Made by a program: the position numbers and the translations under genes
The notes under the pieces: generated by a model
Databases searched by the model: none
What the model saw: the letters and a program-made list of their open reading frames with translations, nothing else
What the model was told of the DNA's origin: nothing
Origin: an uncultured Microbacterium sp.
Lineage (GTDB): Bacteria > Actinomycetota > Actinomycetes > Actinomycetales > Microbacteriaceae
Length of the DNA: 64,000 bases
NCBI GenBank assembly: GCA_913774665.1
Contig: CAJYHN010000012.1
Coordinates: 1 to 64,000 of the forward strand
Direction: 5' to 3'
Shown here: piece after piece, positions 25,301-34,155 of the stretch
How the letters are laid out: every line of letters starts with the position of its first letter
Position numbering within the stretch: the first letter of the stretch is position 1

Positions 25301-26146
25301 TCACGTCTCGCGCGTGATCGTGACCTTCACCTTGAGGTTGCTCTTGCCGGGGCCGGCGTAGACACCGCGCAACGGCGGCACGTCGTTGTAGTCGCGACCG
25401 CGACCGACGAGCACGTGGCGGTCGCCGATCTCGATGTTGTTCGTCGGGTCGAAGCCCTGCCAGTCGCCCGCGAACCACTCCACCCAGGCGTGCGACTCCC
25501 CCGTGACGGCCTCGCCGACCTCGGCCGACGGCTTGGGGTGCAGGTAGCCCGAGACGTAGCGGGCCGGGATGCCGACCTCACGCAGCGCTCCGATGGCGAT
25601 GTGGGCGATGTCCTGGCAGACGCCCTTGCGCGCCTCCCACGCGTCGATGGCGGTGGAGGTCACCCCCGTGACGCCCTGCATGTAGTCGATCGCGTCGCCG
25701 ATCGCCTCGGCGATAGCGTGCGCCGCGGGGCCGGGGCGATCGTGCTGGGCCGCAATCGAGCGCGCGAGCTCGGCCACCTCGGCGTGCGGCATCGTGCGTC
25801 GCGTCTGCGTCAGCTGCTCGACGGTCGAGATCGACCGCCCCGCCTCGGCCGCCAGCTGCTCCCACGTGATGTCGGCGTGCTCGATCGGTCGCGGGCGCAC
25901 CTCGATGAGCGAGCGCGCCGTGATGGTCAGCGACGAGTGCGGAGACAGCACGTCGAACGCCGCGACGCGCGTGCCGAAGTAATCGACGTACTGGTTCACC
26001 GACGTCGAGGGCTCGATATCGAGCGACGAGCTCAGCACGAACTGGCTGTCTGTCGAGTGCGGCAGCATGCGGGCTTCGTTGTACGAGGCGACGACGTCGC
26101 CGGGATAGACGAACCCGGTCTGGTGCTCGATGCGCAGGCGCTTCAT
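25301..26146 (-). CDS. Transglutaminase-like cysteine protease family protein
   Basis: 281 residues. An N-terminal beta region (residues 1-110, starting MKRLRIEHQTGFVYPG) is the usual bacterial transglutaminase N-domain, followed by the papain-like core: RKGVCQDIAHIAIGALREVGIPARYVSGYLHP with the catalytic Cys, ESHAWVEWF with His, and GFDPTNN with Asp. Cytoplasmic by lack of a signal peptide. It is the third gene after an ATP-grasp and an alpha-E protein; this trio recurs in many bacteria and is thought to make or modify peptides, but no product is known. The 46-bp gap before it could hold its own ribosome site. Confidence 0.9.
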   Translation of the reverse strand: MKRLRIEHQTGFVYPGDVVASYNEARMLPHSTDSQFVLSSSLDIEPSTSVNQYVDYFGTRVAAFDVLSPHSSLTITARSLIEVRPRPIEHADITWEQLAAEAGRSISTVEQLTQTRRTMPHAEVAELARSIAAQHDRPGPAAHAIAEAIGDAIDYMQGVTGVTSTAIDAWEARKGVCQDIAHIAIGALREVGIPARYVSGYLHPKPSAEVGEAVTGESHAWVEWFAGDWQGFDPTNNIEIGDRHVLVGRGRDYNDVPPLRGVYAGPGKSNLKVKVTITRET

Positions 26147-26192
26147 CCCTGCCCCCTCAACGTGCTCGGTGTGCCGACGGCGATGGCATCCG

Positions 26193-27125
26193 TCATGAGA
26201 TCTCCCCGATCCACGACGGCTCGGCCTGCGTCGGGAAGAAGCGCGAACGGATCGCCTCCGACGCCTCGCGCGTGACCGTCTGCACGCGCTGCATGTGCTC
26301 GGGGAGCTCGGCGAGGATGTCGCTGATCGGGCGGTATTCCAGGTCGTTGCGGATCTGACCCAAGGCCCGCAGGACGGTATTCGAGTGCCCCACGCGATCG
26401 GCGCGCGGGTCGATGGCGCTCATGCAGTCTTCGGCGCGCTGGATCGAGTAGATGATCGAGCGCGGGAACAGGCGATCGAGCAGCAGGAACTCCGCGGCGT
26501 TGCGAGCGCTCGGCATGCCGCGGTACGTGCGCAGGTACGCCTCGTATGCGCCGCACGAGCGCAGGATCGTCGTCCACGACGGGCCGGAGACCTCGGTCAG
26601 CGAGCGGGTGGCGAGCAGGCGCGCGGTCATGTCGGTGCGCTCGATGCTCCGCCCGAGGGTGAAGAACTGCCACGCCTCGTCGCGGTTCGTGGAGGAGTCG
26701 ACGATGCCGATCGCGAGCGCGGCCCGCTCACGGGTCCACTGGAAGAACTCGTGCACCTTGTCGGTCTGCAAGCGCCGAGGCATGCGGGCGTTGGTGGTGT
26801 TGAGGATCTCCCACAACTCGGTCGAGACGATCTCCCGCGCGCGGCGGGCGTTCTCGCGCGCGGCGGTGAGCGAGTAGGCGATGCTCGAGGGATTCATCCG
26901 GTCGACCGCGAGGCGGGCGAGCACGTCGTCGCGGCGCACGGCCTCGACGTTCTCGGGCAGGGCGGAGCCCATCACGCTCAGCAGCGACCGGCACGCGGTG
27001 TCCTCGTCGATCCACGGATCCTCCAGCAGCAGCTGGAGGTGCACGTCGAGGATGCGAGCGGTGCCGTCGCTTCGCTCGATGTACCGGCCGATCCAGAACA
27101 GGCTCTCGGCGATGCGGCTCAGCAT
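26193..27125 (-). CDS. Alpha-E domain-containing protein (DUF403)
   Basis: 310-residue helical protein of the alpha-E family, recognised by MLSRIAESLFWIGRYIERSDGTARILDVH at the N-terminus and the internally similar FTLGRSIERTDMTARLL around residue 160. The start overlaps the ATP-grasp stop by 7 bp, so the two are translationally coupled. It has no known catalytic motif; in the trio it may be a structural or carrier partner of the ATP-grasp enzyme. Function otherwise unknown. Confidence 0.9.
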   Translation of the reverse strand: MLSRIAESLFWIGRYIERSDGTARILDVHLQLLLEDPWIDEDTACRSLLSVMGSALPENVEAVRRDDVLARLAVDRMNPSSIAYSLTAARENARRAREIVSTELWEILNTTNARMPRRLQTDKVHEFFQWTRERAALAIGIVDSSTNRDEAWQFFTLGRSIERTDMTARLLATRSLTEVSGPSWTTILRSCGAYEAYLRTYRGMPSARNAAEFLLLDRLFPRSIIYSIQRAEDCMSAIDPRADRVGHSNTVLRALGQIRNDLEYRPISDILAELPEHMQRVQTVTREASEAIRSRFFPTQAEPSWIGEIS

Positions 27126-28834
27126 GACCCCGCCTCCCGCGACTGCTGCTGCTGCTCGGCCTGCGGACCGTGCTGCACCGCGGCATCCTGCTGCTGTTGC
27201 TCCTGCTGGTCGCGACCGGGGCGCACGTCGCGCGGCGCGGTCGAGGGAGCGGGCTGCCCGTCGTAGATGATCGGGATGGACTCGGTGACCGCCGCCTGGT
27301 CGGCCACCAGACCCGAGACGCCGTTGCCCTGGCCGTACTCGACGTGCGAGGGGGCCGAGCCGCCGACGATCCAGGTGTCCTTCGACCCGCCGCCCTGGCT
27401 GGAGTTGACGACGAGCTGCCCCTCCGGCAGCGCCACCCGGGTCAGTCCGCCCGGAAGCACCCAGATGTCGTCGCCGTCGTTCACCGCGAAGGGACGCAGA
27501 TCGGCGTGACGCGGCCTCATCCCGTCTTCGACGAGCGTCGGGATGGTCGAGAGCATGACCACGGGCTGGGCGATCCAGCCGCGGGGGTCGGCCGTGAGTC
27601 GCTTGCGCAGGGCGTCGAGCTCGGCGGGAGACGCGTCGGGACCCACCACGAGCCCCTTGCCGCCCGAGCCGTCGACCGGCTTGACCACGAGCTCGGGCAG
27701 GCGGTCGAGCACCTCTTCGAGAGCGCCCGGGTCTTCGAGACGCCAGGTGTCGACGTTCTTGAGGATCGGCTCCTCGGCGAGGTAGTACCGGATGAGGTCG
27801 GGCACGTACGTGTAGAGCAGCTTGTCGTCGGCGACGCCGTTGCCCACCGCGTTGGCGATGGTGACGTTGCCCAGTCGCGCGGCGAGCATGAGGCCCGGAG
27901 CCCCGAGCATCGAGTCGGCGCGGAACTGCAGCGGGTCGAGGAAGTCGTCGTCGACGCGGCGGTAGATCACGTCGACGCGCTGCGGACCGCGGGTGGTGCG
28001 CATGAAGACCTTGCCGCCGACGCACAGCAGGTCGCGCCCCTCGACGAGCTCGACGCCCATCAGACGCGCGAGCAGGGTGTGCTCGAAGTACGCGGAGTTG
28101 TACACGCCCGGGGTCAGCACGACGATGTTCGGGTCGTCGATCCCGGGCGGGGCCGAGGCCTTCAGCGCGGCGAGCAGCTTGTTGGGATAGTCGCCGACGG
28201 GACGCACGCGCATCGACACGAACAGCTCGGGCAGCGTCTGCGCCATGACCCGGCGGTTCGAGATGACGTACGAGACGCCCGAGGGCACCCGCACGTTGTC
28301 TTCGAGCACGCGCATCTCGCCGTGCTCGTCGCGGATGAGGTCGATGCCCGACACCTGGATGCGCACGCCGTTGGCGCTGCGGATCCCGGCGGCCTGGCGA
28401 TAGAAGTACTGCGACGACGAGATGAGGCCCGCGGGCAGGATGCCGTCGCGCACGCAGTGCTGATTGCCGTAGGCGTCGTCGAGGAACGCCTCGAGCGCGC
28501 GCACGCGCTGCTTGACGCCGGCCTCGATGCGCGACCACTCGTCGTACGCGATGACCCGGGGCACGGCGTCGAGGGGGAAGGGACGTTCCTCGCCCGCGAA
28601 GTCGAAGGTCACTCCCTGCGCGAGATACGAACTCGCGAGCGACTCGGTGCGCCCGCGCAGTTCTTCCTGCGTCATCTGCGCGAGCGTCTGGTAGAGCTCC
28701 CGGTACGCCTCGCGCGAGGGGGCGGCTTCTCCGGGACTCGCCGGAGCGCCGAACATCTCGTCGAACGCCGGGATGCCGGATGCGGTCTTGCGCGGCGCCA
28801 GCGTGGAGCCGTAACCGTCGAACAGGTCACCCAT
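27119..28834 (-). CDS. Circularly permuted type-2 ATP-grasp protein with Gln-rich tail
   Basis: 571 residues. Predicted ATP-dependent carboxylate-amine ligase; landmarks are AVPRVIAYDEWSRIEAGVKQRVRALEAFL, GIDLIRDEHGEMRVLEDNVRVPSGVSYV, FMRTTRGPQRVDVIYRRVDDDFLDP, ANAVGNGVADDKLLYTYVPD and LVVKPVDGSGGKGLVVG, in an order that reflects the circular permutation. The last ~45 residues are Gln/Pro/Arg-rich low complexity (QQEQQQQ and QQQQ runs) and not part of the fold. First gene of the trio with alpha-E and transglutaminase proteins, co-translated with the former. Likely makes a peptide bond on an unknown substrate. Confidence 0.9.
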   Translation of the reverse strand: MGDLFDGYGSTLAPRKTASGIPAFDEMFGAPASPGEAAPSREAYRELYQTLAQMTQEELRGRTESLASSYLAQGVTFDFAGEERPFPLDAVPRVIAYDEWSRIEAGVKQRVRALEAFLDDAYGNQHCVRDGILPAGLISSSQYFYRQAAGIRSANGVRIQVSGIDLIRDEHGEMRVLEDNVRVPSGVSYVISNRRVMAQTLPELFVSMRVRPVGDYPNKLLAALKASAPPGIDDPNIVVLTPGVYNSAYFEHTLLARLMGVELVEGRDLLCVGGKVFMRTTRGPQRVDVIYRRVDDDFLDPLQFRADSMLGAPGLMLAARLGNVTIANAVGNGVADDKLLYTYVPDLIRYYLAEEPILKNVDTWRLEDPGALEEVLDRLPELVVKPVDGSGGKGLVVGPDASPAELDALRKRLTADPRGWIAQPVVMLSTIPTLVEDGMRPRHADLRPFAVNDGDDIWVLPGGLTRVALPEGQLVVNSSQGGGSKDTWIVGGSAPSHVEYGQGNGVSGLVADQAAVTESIPIIYDGQPAPSTAPRDVRPGRDQQEQQQQDAAVQHGPQAEQQQQSREAGSC

Positions 28835-28932
28835 GCGTCGACTTTACCCAGCACCGTGTTGCGGACACGTTTCCCACCCGCGCTCGCGCGCGGCACCACC
28901 CGCGCGAGTCGCCGGGACGGGCCGCGCGCGGC

Positions 28933-30114
28933 TCAGGCGCCGGGGCGCAGCACGACCTTGATGCATCCGTCGTCCTTCTTCTGGAAGGCCTCGTACAGGC
29001 CGGGGGCGTCGTCCAGGGGAGCGTGGTGCGTGACCAGGTCCATCACGCCGAGCGGGTCGGCGGGGTCTTCGACGAGAGGCAGCAGATCGTCGATCCAGCG
29101 CTTGACGTTGCACTGGCCCATGCGCAGGTTCAGCTGCTTGTCGAACATCGTCTTCATCGGGAGGATGTCGGCCTCTCCGGCGTAGACGCCGCTGAGCGAC
29201 ACGGTGCCGCCACGGCGCACGAGGTCGATCGAGGCGTAGACGGCGGCGAGACGGTCGAGTCCGGCCTTGTCCATGAGCTTCTGCGCGAGGGCGTCAGGCA
29301 GAAGGCCGACGGCGTTCTGAGCCAGTTTGATGCCGCCGTTGCCGTGGGCCTCCATGCCGACGGCGTCGACCACGGCATCCGCCCCTCGTCCCTCGGTGAG
29401 GTCGAGGAGTTCGTCGACCACCGTGTCGGTCAGGTCGTAGGTGAGCACTCCGTGCCGCTCGGCCATGGCGCGACGCTCGGCCTCGGGCTCGACCGCGAGG
29501 ACGCGGTATCCGAGGTGCACGCCGATGCGAGCGGCGAACTGCCCGACCGGGCCGAGGCCCATGACGGCGAGCGTTCCGCCCTCGGGCACGTTCGCGTACT
29601 GCACGCCCTGCCAGGCGGTGGGCACGATGTCGCTGAGGAAGAGGTAGCGGTCGTCGGGCAGGTCGTCGCCGACGCGGATGTGGTTGTAGTCGGCCAGGGG
29701 CACGCGCAGGTACTCGGCCTGGCCGCCCGGCACCTGGCCATAGAGCTTGGTGTAGCCGAAGAGCGCCGCACCGCTGCCGTACTCGCGCACCTGCGTCGTC
29801 TCGCACTGCGACTGCAGCCCGCGGCGGCACATGAAGCAGTGCCCGCACGAGATGTTGAAGGGCACGACGACGCGGTCGCCCACGGCGAGGTTCGCCACGG
29901 CCGAGCCGACCTCGACGACCACCCCCATCGGCTCGTGTCCGAGTACGTCGCCCTTGTCGATGAAGGGTCCGAACAGTTCGTAGAGGTGCAGGTCGGAGCC
30001 GCAGATCGCCGTCGAGGTGATCTTCACGATCGCGTCGGTGGGCTCGAGGATCTGGGGGTCGGGCACCTCCTCGACGCTCACGTTGCGCGTGCCCTGCCAG
30101 GTCAGTGCCTTCAT
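28933..30114 (-). CDS. Zinc-dependent alcohol dehydrogenase (formaldehyde-dehydrogenase-like)
   Basis: 393 residues, ribosome site GAAAGG before the ATG. Medium-chain dehydrogenase with catalytic zinc residues in CGSDLH and GHEPMG, a structural-zinc loop CGHCFMCRRGLQSQC with four Cys, and the NAD site LAVMGLGPVGQFA. The insertions and LFGYTKLYGQVPGGQAEYLRVP are typical of the glutathione-independent formaldehyde dehydrogenase-like group. Probably oxidizes or reduces an aldehyde/alcohol in the cytoplasm. Monocistronic by position; a short interrupted frame lies just upstream. Confidence 0.88.
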   Translation of the reverse strand: MKALTWQGTRNVSVEEVPDPQILEPTDAIVKITSTAICGSDLHLYELFGPFIDKGDVLGHEPMGVVVEVGSAVANLAVGDRVVVPFNISCGHCFMCRRGLQSQCETTQVREYGSGAALFGYTKLYGQVPGGQAEYLRVPLADYNHIRVGDDLPDDRYLFLSDIVPTAWQGVQYANVPEGGTLAVMGLGPVGQFAARIGVHLGYRVLAVEPEAERRAMAERHGVLTYDLTDTVVDELLDLTEGRGADAVVDAVGMEAHGNGGIKLAQNAVGLLPDALAQKLMDKAGLDRLAAVYASIDLVRRGGTVSLSGVYAGEADILPMKTMFDKQLNLRMGQCNVKRWIDDLLPLVEDPADPLGVMDLVTHHAPLDDAPGLYEAFQKKDDGCIKVVLRPGA

Positions 30115-30140
30115 CGTCGTGCCTTTCGTTCCGGGGAGGG

Positions 30141-30263
30141 TCAGTCTGAGAGTGCTTCGCTCACGCGGTCGAGGTGGTTGACGAGCCGGTCGGGCAACGC
30201 CTAGGCACCTTCGGCGGCGAACGGGGGCGCGGTGCCGAGCACGAGATCGTTTCCGGATGCCAT
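30141..30263 (-). pseudogene. Short interrupted reading frame (41 codons with an internal TAG)
   Basis: From ATG 30263 the frame reads MASGNDLVLGTAPPFAAEGA, then TAG at 30203-30201, then ALPDRLVNHLDRVSEALSD and TGA at 30143-30141. Codons on both sides have the strong third-position G/C of real genes here, so this may be a small gene broken by an amber mutation, or two fragments of one. I do not recognise the peptide. It lies 26 bp upstream of the alcohol dehydrogenase start on the same strand. Confidence 0.35.
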
Positions 30264-30436
30264 GAGCTCGAGCCGACGAGGAGGGGGAACGGGAGGGGGG
30301 AACCGTCGGTCACCGGACGAGGATCGGCGCCCCGGCGGCGGAGCGCCGAGATCCTTGACACCCGCCGCGTTCGTCCGACGAGTTTCCGCCGAGGTCGGTG
30401 CGCCGCCGGGCAGAGCCCGCGGCCGCGCGGCGCTGC

Positions 30437-31276
30437 TCAGGCGGGCACCGGCGGACCGAGAACGGCCAGCAGCCGCAGCTTCTCGGCGCTCTCCGTGCCC
30501 GGAGCGGCGGTGTAGACGAGCAGCGAGTGCGCCGTCTCGGGGTCGACGAGACTCTGACAGTGCACCTCGATCGTGCCGACGCTCGGGTGCACGAACCGCT
30601 TGGTCTCCGTCGGGCGAAGGCCCACCTCGTGCCGATCCCAGAGCTCGCGGAACTCGGCGCTGCGCCCGTGCAGGTCATCGGCGAGCTCGGCCGCGTACGA
30701 GTCCGGCCCGCGGCGACCGACGATCTCGCGGAGCCCCGCGGCGAACAGTCGCCCCATGAACGCGTGGTCGCGAGGGTCGTACAGCGCCCGCGAGCCCGGG
30801 TCGGCGAACCACCGGTAGCCGAGGCTGCGGTGCGCGCCACGGCGCAGCGAGGCGTCGCCGGTGAGGGCCACGCCCAGGCGCGACTGCCGGAGCGTCTCGC
30901 CGAGTTCGGTCACGACCTCGGCCGGGGTGTCGTCGAGGCGGTCGAGCACGCGCAGAAGCCCCGGGCTGATGTGCTCGCCTCCGGCGCCGCGATCGGCGGG
31001 CACGTGGCCGGCGAGGCGGAACAGGTGGTCGCGCTCGGCACGCGAGAGGTGCAGCCCCTGGACGATCGAGGCGAGCATCTGCTCCGACGGCTGGGGTCCG
31101 CGCTCGCGCTCGAGCCGGGCGTAGTAGTCGACCGACATGTGGCTGAGCGCGGCCGCCTCCTCGCGGCGGAGCCCTCGGGTACGACGACGCGCGCCGCGCG
31201 ACAGCCCCACGTCTTCGGGTTGCAGCGCCTCGCGGCGGGTGCGCAGGAAGTGCGCCAGTGCGGCTCGATCGATCAC
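30437..31276 (-). CDS. MmyB-like XRE family transcriptional regulator
   Basis: 279 residues from a GTG. Residues ~10-75 are an XRE helix-turn-helix including RGLRREEAAALSHMSVDYYARLERERG, the motif that opens MmyB-type regulators. Residues ~100-275 form the MmyB ligand-binding domain (PAS-like, known from structures to hold a fatty acid), with GYRWFADPGSRALYDPRDH and HPSVGTIEVHCQSL. Divergent from an SDR gene with 165 bp between them; this regulator/SDR pairing is common in actinobacteria and suggests it controls the SDR. Confidence 0.88.
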   Translation of the reverse strand: MIDRAALAHFLRTRREALQPEDVGLSRGARRRTRGLRREEAAALSHMSVDYYARLERERGPQPSEQMLASIVQGLHLSRAERDHLFRLAGHVPADRGAGGEHISPGLLRVLDRLDDTPAEVVTELGETLRQSRLGVALTGDASLRRGAHRSLGYRWFADPGSRALYDPRDHAFMGRLFAAGLREIVGRRGPDSYAAELADDLHGRSAEFRELWDRHEVGLRPTETKRFVHPSVGTIEVHCQSLVDPETAHSLLVYTAAPGTESAEKLRLLAVLGPPVPA

Positions 31277-31441
31277 GGTGTCCCCCTCGGCATCCTGTCT
31301 ACCCGGCGCCCCTGCGCGGAACCAGGACGCGTCGATCCCCCTCTGAGCGGATGCCGCGACCCGGGCAACCTCGGATCGCCAGGCCCTGTCTCGACGACAA
31401 CGATCGCGCGACGCTGGGGACACACCGACCGAGGAGACCCC

Positions 31442-32386
31442 ATGGCCCGCAACGACATCGACATCACCCTTCCCGATCTCACCGGCCGCCGCGTCGTGCT
31501 GACCGGCGGGAGCGACGGCATGGGGGTGGTGATGGCGGAGCGCCTCGTCGACGCCGGGGCCGAGCTCGTGCTGCCCGTGCGCACCCGTTCCAAGGGCGAG
31601 GGCGTCGCCGCGCGAGTGCGCGAGAAGAACCCCGCCGCGCGGATTGAGGTGCACGACCTCGACCTGTCGTCGTTGGCATCCGTCTCCGCCTTCGGTGAGG
31701 CGCTGCGGGCGGACGGGGCACCCGTGCACGTGCTCATCAACAACGCCGGCGTGATGACCCCGCCCTCGCGTCAGGTCACGGCCGAGGGACACGAGGTGCA
31801 GTTCGGCACGAACCACCTCGGTCACGTCGCCCTCGTCGGACACCTCTGGCCGCTGCTGCGGGCCGGGAACGCCCGTGTCGTGTCGCAGGTGAGCATCGCG
31901 GCGCGCAGCGGTCGCCTCGCCTTCGACGACCTCGACAGCGAGCGCTCCTACGACGCGCAGCGCGCGTACAGCCGCTCGAAGATCGCGCTCGGGCTGTTCG
32001 CCCGCGCCCTCGACGAGCGCTCGCGGCGCGAGGGAGGGGGCGTGCGCAGCGTGGTGTCGCACCCCGGCGTCGCCCCGACCAACCTGCTCGCGGCCCGCCC
32101 CGAACTCGGACGCGACACCGATACGACAGGGGTGCGGGTGGTGCGCTGGCTCTCCGCGCGCGGTCTGCTGCTCGGCACGGTCGAGACGGCCGCGCTCCCC
32201 GCGCTGGTCGCGGCGACCACCGACTCGCCGCGTAGCGACGTGCTGTACGGACCGAGTGGATTCGGCAATCTGGGCGGCGCCCCGGGCACCCATCCCCTGT
32301 ATCGGCCGCTGCGCGATCTCGCCGAGGCCGACCGCGTGTGGGACGCCTCGCTGCCGCTGGCGGGAGTGACCCACGCCTGGGCGTGA
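31442..32386 (+). CDS. Short-chain dehydrogenase/reductase
   Basis: 314-residue NADP(H)- or NAD(H)-dependent oxidoreductase. Cofactor motif LTGGSDGMGVVMAERL, the NNAG motif in LINNAGVMTPP, catalytic Ser in SQVSIAARSG and YSRSK as Tyr-Lys pair are all present. The overall pattern resembles retinol-dehydrogenase-like SDRs. Transcribed away from the MmyB-like gene, its likely regulator. Substrate unknown. Confidence 0.9.
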   Translation: MARNDIDITLPDLTGRRVVLTGGSDGMGVVMAERLVDAGAELVLPVRTRSKGEGVAARVREKNPAARIEVHDLDLSSLASVSAFGEALRADGAPVHVLINNAGVMTPPSRQVTAEGHEVQFGTNHLGHVALVGHLWPLLRAGNARVVSQVSIAARSGRLAFDDLDSERSYDAQRAYSRSKIALGLFARALDERSRREGGGVRSVVSHPGVAPTNLLAARPELGRDTDTTGVRVVRWLSARGLLLGTVETAALPALVAATTDSPRSDVLYGPSGFGNLGGAPGTHPLYRPLRDLAEADRVWDASLPLAGVTHAWA

Positions 32387-32454
32387 CGGTTCCGGTTGGC
32401 TGTGAATCCCGCGCGCCCGGCGCCAGGGCTCCCGGCGGTCCATAGGCTCCCTCC

Positions 32455-34011
32455 GTGACCCCCGTATCGAACCGCCGTCGCGATCTCGCGGCGATCGTCG
32501 CCTCGATCGCAGCCACCGTGCTCGGCGCCGGCCTCGGAGAGCTCGCCGCGGCGATCGTCTCGCCCACCGCGAGCCCGTTCGCGGTGATCGGCGGCGGCAT
32601 GATCGACCTCGCCCCCGCGTGGGCGAAAGACCTGGCCATCGACCTCTTCGGAACGGGCGACAAAGCCGCCCTGCTGGTCGGGATCGCGGTGCTGCTGCTC
32701 GTCGTCGCCGGCGCCGCGGGCGTCCTCGAGCGGCGCAGGGCCCCGTGGGGTCGTGTCGTGCTCGTGGCCCTCGGGGTGATCGGCGCGATCGTGTCGTTCA
32801 CGCGGGCGGATGCCGGCCCCCTCTCCCCCGTACCGTCACTGGTCGCGGGGGCCGCTGCCGCTTTCGTGGCCGGGTGGCTCGTCGCCCGCCTGCGTCGCGG
32901 GCGTGCGTCCGCGGCATCCGGAACCTCTTCCGCGGATGACGACGGCGTCACGCGCCGCGGGGTGCTCGCCCTCTCGGGCGTGGCCGTGCTGGCCGGGGTG
33001 ATGGCGACCGCCGGATCCCTCGCTCTGAGCGGGGGCGCCCGGGCCGTCACCGCGATACGCGCGGCGCTGAGACTGCCGACGCCGGCGACCACCACCGCCG
33101 TTCCCGCCGCCGCAGAGCTCGGGATCGACGGGCTCACCCCCGTCATCACCCCCTCGGCCGATTTCTACCGCATCGACACGGCGCTCGTCGTGCCACAGGT
33201 GGATCCCTCGACCTGGACCCTGCGCGTGCACGGACTCGTGGAGCAGGAGGTCGTGCTGCGCTGGGACGACCTGGTCGCCCTGCCCCAGAAGGAGACCGTC
33301 GCGACGCTCTCGTGCGTGTCGAACGAGGTGGGGGGAACGCTCATCGGCAACGCGCGGTGGCTCGGCGTGCCGATCCGCGACATCCTGGAGCGCGCGAAGC
33401 CGACGGCCGAAGCCGACATGGTGCTCTCGCACTCGGTCGACGGGTTCACGGCATCCACTCCCCTCGAGGTGCTGACCGACGGCCGCGACGCCCTGCTCGC
33501 GATCGGCATGAACGGCGAACCGCTGCCGATCGAGCATGGGTTCCCGGTGCGCATGGTGGTTCCGGGCCTCTACGGGTACGTCTCGGCGACGAAATGGGTC
33601 AGCGAGCTCGAGGTCACGCGCTTCGACCGCGCCGAGGGGTACTGGACCTCGCGCGGATGGTCGGAGCGCGGGCCCGTGAAGCTGCAGTCGCGCATCGACG
33701 TGCCCCGCTCGGGCGCACAGGTCGCCGCGGGAGAGACCGTGATCGCCGGCGTCGCCTGGCAGATCCACGTCGGCGTCTCGGGCGTCGAGGTGCAGATCGA
33801 CGACGGCCCGTGGCAGCGAGCGACGCTCGCGACCGCGATCTCGGCCGACACCTGGGTGCAGTGGAGTCTGCCGTGGAACGCCACGAGCGGCTCGCACGTC
33901 ATCCGCTGCCGCGCGGTGTCGGCCACGGGCGAGACGCAGACGAGCGCGACCGCTCCTCCCGCTCCGGACGGAGCGACCGGCTGGGATCAGCGCACGGTGT
34001 CGGTGGCCTGA
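32455..34011 (+). CDS. Membrane-anchored molybdopterin-dependent oxidoreductase (sulfite-oxidase-like)
   Basis: 518 residues, GTG start. Residues 1-150 contain four hydrophobic helices; after an acidic linker comes TRRGVLALSGVAVLAG (RR at 167-168), a Tat-like anchor helix. The outward-facing catalytic domain (~225-410) is of the sulfite oxidase/YedY fold with the molybdenum ligand Cys287 in ATLSCVSNEVGG and YVSATKWVSELE. A C-terminal beta dimerization domain (~415-515) follows. Probably reduces or oxidizes a small S- or N-oxide outside the membrane; substrate and electron partner are not encoded nearby. Confidence 0.88.
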   Translation: MTPVSNRRRDLAAIVASIAATVLGAGLGELAAAIVSPTASPFAVIGGGMIDLAPAWAKDLAIDLFGTGDKAALLVGIAVLLLVVAGAAGVLERRRAPWGRVVLVALGVIGAIVSFTRADAGPLSPVPSLVAGAAAAFVAGWLVARLRRGRASAASGTSSADDDGVTRRGVLALSGVAVLAGVMATAGSLALSGGARAVTAIRAALRLPTPATTTAVPAAAELGIDGLTPVITPSADFYRIDTALVVPQVDPSTWTLRVHGLVEQEVVLRWDDLVALPQKETVATLSCVSNEVGGTLIGNARWLGVPIRDILERAKPTAEADMVLSHSVDGFTASTPLEVLTDGRDALLAIGMNGEPLPIEHGFPVRMVVPGLYGYVSATKWVSELEVTRFDRAEGYWTSRGWSERGPVKLQSRIDVPRSGAQVAAGETVIAGVAWQIHVGVSGVEVQIDDGPWQRATLATAISADTWVQWSLPWNATSGSHVIRCRAVSATGETQTSATAPPAPDGATGWDQRTVSVA

Positions 34012-34024
34012 GCCCGCCGCTGGC

Positions 34025-34040
34025 GCGAGGCGCGCCTCGC
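34025..34040. terminator. Palindrome between convergent genes
   Basis: GCGAGGCGCGCCTCGC, a perfect 16-bp palindrome that can form a 6-pair stem with a CGCG loop, 13 bp past the molybdopterin gene and before the convergent aminotransferase gene. Possible weak two-way terminator. Confidence 0.4.
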
Positions 34041-34155
34041 TGCGCGCTGGCGCCCGGCGGCGCGTGTCCCCCTTCGCGCACGAGAACCGCACGCGATCGG
34101 CACGAAGGGAGACACGCACGCCGGGAAGCGGTGCGGGCGCAGGGCCAGGTGGCGC

